From Prinia subflava (Eukaryota > Chordata > Aves > Passeriformes > Cisticolidae), in assembly GCF_021018805.1 (NCBI RefSeq), contig NC_086248.1, forward strand, positions 57,789,485 to 57,853,484: a stretch of 64,000 nt of DNA. The letters are read 5' to 3'. This document shows, in pieces, positions 61,279 through 64,000 of the stretch. Each line of letters starts with the position of its first letter. Position 1 is the stretch's first letter. The position numbers were made by a program, and so were the translations under genes. Under the pieces are notes generated by a model, which saw only the letters and a program-made list of their open reading frames with translations, made no database searches and was not told the origin of the DNA.

Positions 61279-61480
61279 GTTTAAACTTGAGTGTGGGGAC
61301 AAGATAGCAGAGTTCTATGAATCTGAGCATGCCTGGAATGTGCAGAAGGAGGCCTCTGAACATGGGCTTTGAGTCAGAAGAAGATATGCTGCTCAGGATG
61401 CAGAGGAGCTGGCCAGAATCCCTGCTTTTCCTCTTGCTTGGGAACTTGCTGCAGAGAAATGGACTGCCTGTCCCTCTTCA
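61279..61480 (+). other. Candidate exon, unassigned
   Basis: A pyrimidine-rich CCCTTCCTCACTGTAG precedes 61279 and a strong donor CAG|GTGAGA follows 61480. In one frame 61281-61373 codes FKLECGDKIAEFYESEHAWN and eleven more residues before TGA at 61371-61373. I do not recognise the product. It could be a non-coding exon of a neighbouring gene or a lncRNA, or a coincidence. Confidence 0.25.
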
Positions 61481-64000
61481 GGTGAGATTACTGCCACTCA
61501 GTCCTGCCTTCCTGGCATGGCACCATGGAGGCCAAATTCTCTTTCAGCCTATGTAAATCATGATTCTGCTTGCTTGCTTCTCTGTGTAAGTTTTTCTTTC
61601 AGCCCAATCTGCTGTCCTTTTACCTCTTCCCCTTTCTTTTCCAATGTGTCATTCACTCTTAGTGCCGTCTGATTTGGATCTGTTGATTCATGTATGTGCT
61701 TCCTGGCTGAATAACCAGCTCAAGGCAGGAACGTCTACCTGCTGACTAGTGACTGCTTCTTTCCTACTTTGCCTTTTTCAAAGTAGAATAAAGCCCAGCT
61801 TTTAATGGAGAGAAGAGAGAAGAGTTATGCAGTGCCACCAAATTGAATGCCACCTTCACTCAGTTTTTGTGCAGCCTTTAAACAGTGTTAGAAAATAATA
61901 TGAGGAGACAGAAACCTATCATGTTTGGACCATATCTAGAGGTTTTTCTTTAGATCTGAGTATCACTGTTATAGTCCATATTAAGAAACTACATCATAAC
62001 TTGTTCTGCTTGTTTTTTAAACCAAGGTTATCAGTGTTTTGTTTGTTTCATGTGGTGACATTTGAGGGATTTCCACTTATGGCTGCACCATCTGAAAAAG
62101 ATGCCAAAGCTAAAATGGACCTCATGTCACAAAGTCCACAAGAGTCTATGGAGTGTGGATTTCTCCCACATCACTGCTCTGTTCAGTGCATGGTACAATG
62201 GATTTTCCTAGTAATGGCTGTGTGATGGTACAGGCTAGGGATAAGTCAACTGGAAGACTGGAGAGTGATTCCCAAGTCTTGTGTAAGGAGCTCAGTTCAA
62301 GCTCTGTTTTGACTCCATTCATGAGCCGGTTTCTATATCTTTCTCTCCATGCTCAGGCTTTCAAATTTCTAGAAATTACCTCAAGCGCATGAGCTTGAAT
62401 AGGGTTTCACCATGTTGTAGTAAGACAGTCATGAAACCAAAACTAAAGAACATGCCAAGTAAAGCACCCAGCCTACAGACTAGATGTGGAAGCTATGTAT
62501 TTTTTTGCAAAAGGAGTTGTCCCTACAGGTAATTCTTACTCCAAAATCAGAAACCTCAAGTCCTTTCTGAATGGCATCCACCAGGGTTTGGGCAGAAACA
62601 AAAGAGGGGAGATGCTTTGCCTTTAGGGAGATGGCTGTGACTTCCAGGCATACTCTGCTCCTGAAAGATGGAAACTCCTGTTGTGCACAGGGGTAATGTG
62701 CAGCTTTGAGCATATGGAAGGTAGGAGCTTCTTGCCTCTTTGAGAAGCAGTATATGATTTATCTCTAGCTCAGTAGGGAAAAACATCTGGTGTGCCTTTC
62801 TGGAAAGATTGCTGGGCCCTGACCTCCTTTGACCTGATTTAATTGAGGATTTTGCCAAGCTTATTACATGGGATGTTCTTTGGCAGCACTGAGCTAACAA
62901 AGCAGGCTGATCACAAATTATCGTTTACATGTGCACAGAATGAAACATAAAAATAGCTCTTAAAAAAAATTTTCCTTTTCACTGACATATAATAACCTTC
63001 CTTTTGTAACCTGTCACAGACCTCAAGATCAGTATGACAAAACATCTCAGCATGACAAAATAGCTCAGCTTCCTCAATTTTGTATCTTCCCAGACACATT
63101 ACTAACATAAGGCTGAAAAATGAAAAAAAAATGTATATACCATTATTTTTACATATTTTTTTCTTTTTTAAAAACTACATTACTGTTCCTACAGATATAC
63201 CCATTTTGTGTCTGTCTACCAGCAATGTCAGCCAATATTTACTGATGCACCTGCTTTACCTTTTACATATTCCCACAAATTAAATACATGGGACATACTA
63301 ACATATTTGCTCATATTTCAGGAAAAAATATCCATTGTATACACAAACAATTTGCTTTTGAAGTATTAAACCTCAGGTTGTTGGCCTGACAGTCCATTTC
63401 ATGACATGAATGAGTGCGACAACATGATAGATCAAAAAGGAATTACAGCTGGAATTACTTTTCCTTACTGTTTTTAGGCAAGATGTCATTTTTTCAGAAC
63501 ATTATTCATTAAGTTAAAAGGTGGTTCCACACTCTGAGAAGTAATATTTCAAACTTCTCAATGAAAATGAAAACTATATTAAAATGTAACTGGCCTTGGT
63601 TTTATTTGAAGAAGCAGTCTAGAAATTCTCCTGTTGTAACTCATCACCTTGACAATGGATATGTTTCTGGGCTTAAGACAGTTAATAGGAAAGCCAGTGA
63701 CAGCAATTTTTATTGTTCCCATAACAATTAAAAAGTGATCAAGTCTCACAGTGACTCCCCTACTATTAAGAGTTTTTTCCATGTTTGAAAGCTAACAAGA
63801 CTAGAGATTTTCACCTTTATGAAATGTTATTAACTACAAAACTGAATAATTTGCCAAATCTGTGGAACAAAAAAACACTGGTGACTTAACAGCTCTTAAG
63901 GTTCATTGCAGGACTGGCTGTAGTATTCTTGTTTAGGAAGTATCTGACCTAAGGTTACTACATACTGTACGTTGACATCAGTAGCATTTCTAAGTGTCAG

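Larger units (their letters stand above)
46803..64000. other. Intergenic DNA downstream of IYD without a supported gene
   Basis: Apart from the tandem repeats at 48.3 and 52.6 kb, the hairpin at 59.7 kb, an AT-rich conserved-looking block near 52.74-52.97 kb and the candidate exon at 61.3 kb, I see no coding exon, RNA gene or clear repeat. The orthologous human region runs from IYD towards PLEKHG1, but none of its coding sequence is recognised here. Confidence 0.7.

Noticed and set aside
46803..64000. Coding exons of PLEKHG1, the downstream neighbour of IYD in mammals
   Set aside because: No RhoGEF/PH-type coding sequence seen; its first coding exon probably lies beyond the window.
1..64000. 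CRISPR arrays, bacterial operons, phage or plasmid genes, tRNA or rRNA genes
   Set aside because: No regularly spaced repeats, no dense coding and no recognisable RNA gene structure; the window is ordinary vertebrate nuclear DNA.

Overview
This is nuclear DNA from a vertebrate, almost certainly a bird. It is gene-poor and AT-rich, it contains one spliced vertebrate gene, and its interspersed repeats are CR1 LINE 3' ends and avian-type endogenous retroviral LTRs that start TGTC-TGGTTT. Those LTR styles are common in songbirds, so a passerine is a reasonable guess but only an inference. There is no operon structure, and nothing bacterial, plasmid-like or CRISPR-like.

Layout: positions 1-18,200 hold no gene I can support, only T/G- and CA-rich simple repeats and a purine-rich tract. 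An old, inverted CR1 fragment lies at about 18,200-18,820. From there to 26,700 the sequence is non-coding, with a few AT-rich blocks that resemble conserved non-coding elements. A complete TG...CA LTR-type element lies inverted at 26,720-28,148 and is flanked by a perfect 5-bp target duplication (CTAAT). A second, much older retroviral remnant follows: an LTR-like start at 28,701 and a decayed ERV-L-like reverse transcriptase piece at about 28,852-29,255.

The only confidently identified gene is IYD, iodotyrosine deiodinase (iodotyrosine dehalogenase 1), on the + strand. Its five coding exons (33,206-33,386; 39,538-39,732; 41,719-41,878; 43,083-43,239; 44,928-45,110) have GT-AG introns and compatible phases, and together encode 291 residues. 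The flavin-binding and substrate-binding residues of the family are all present. The product is a membrane-anchored flavoenzyme that recovers iodide from mono- and di-iodotyrosine in thyroid cells. Introns 1 and 4 carry CR1 fragments. A possible TATA box lies about 230 bp upstream of the start codon, and a likely ATTAAA poly(A) signal lies about 360 bp past the stop.

Just 3' of IYD are a short CpG-dense segment (about 45,905-46,147) and two adjacent CR1 3' ends (46,148-46,687 and 46,715-46,802). The remaining 17 kb has no recognisable gene. It contains small tandem duplications, a hairpin, and one candidate exon near 61.3 kb. I found no evidence of a new multi-gene system. The points most worth a second look are the complete LTR element, the sharp composition change at the last IYD exon and the CpG-rich DNA beyond it, and the two orphan exon-like segments.
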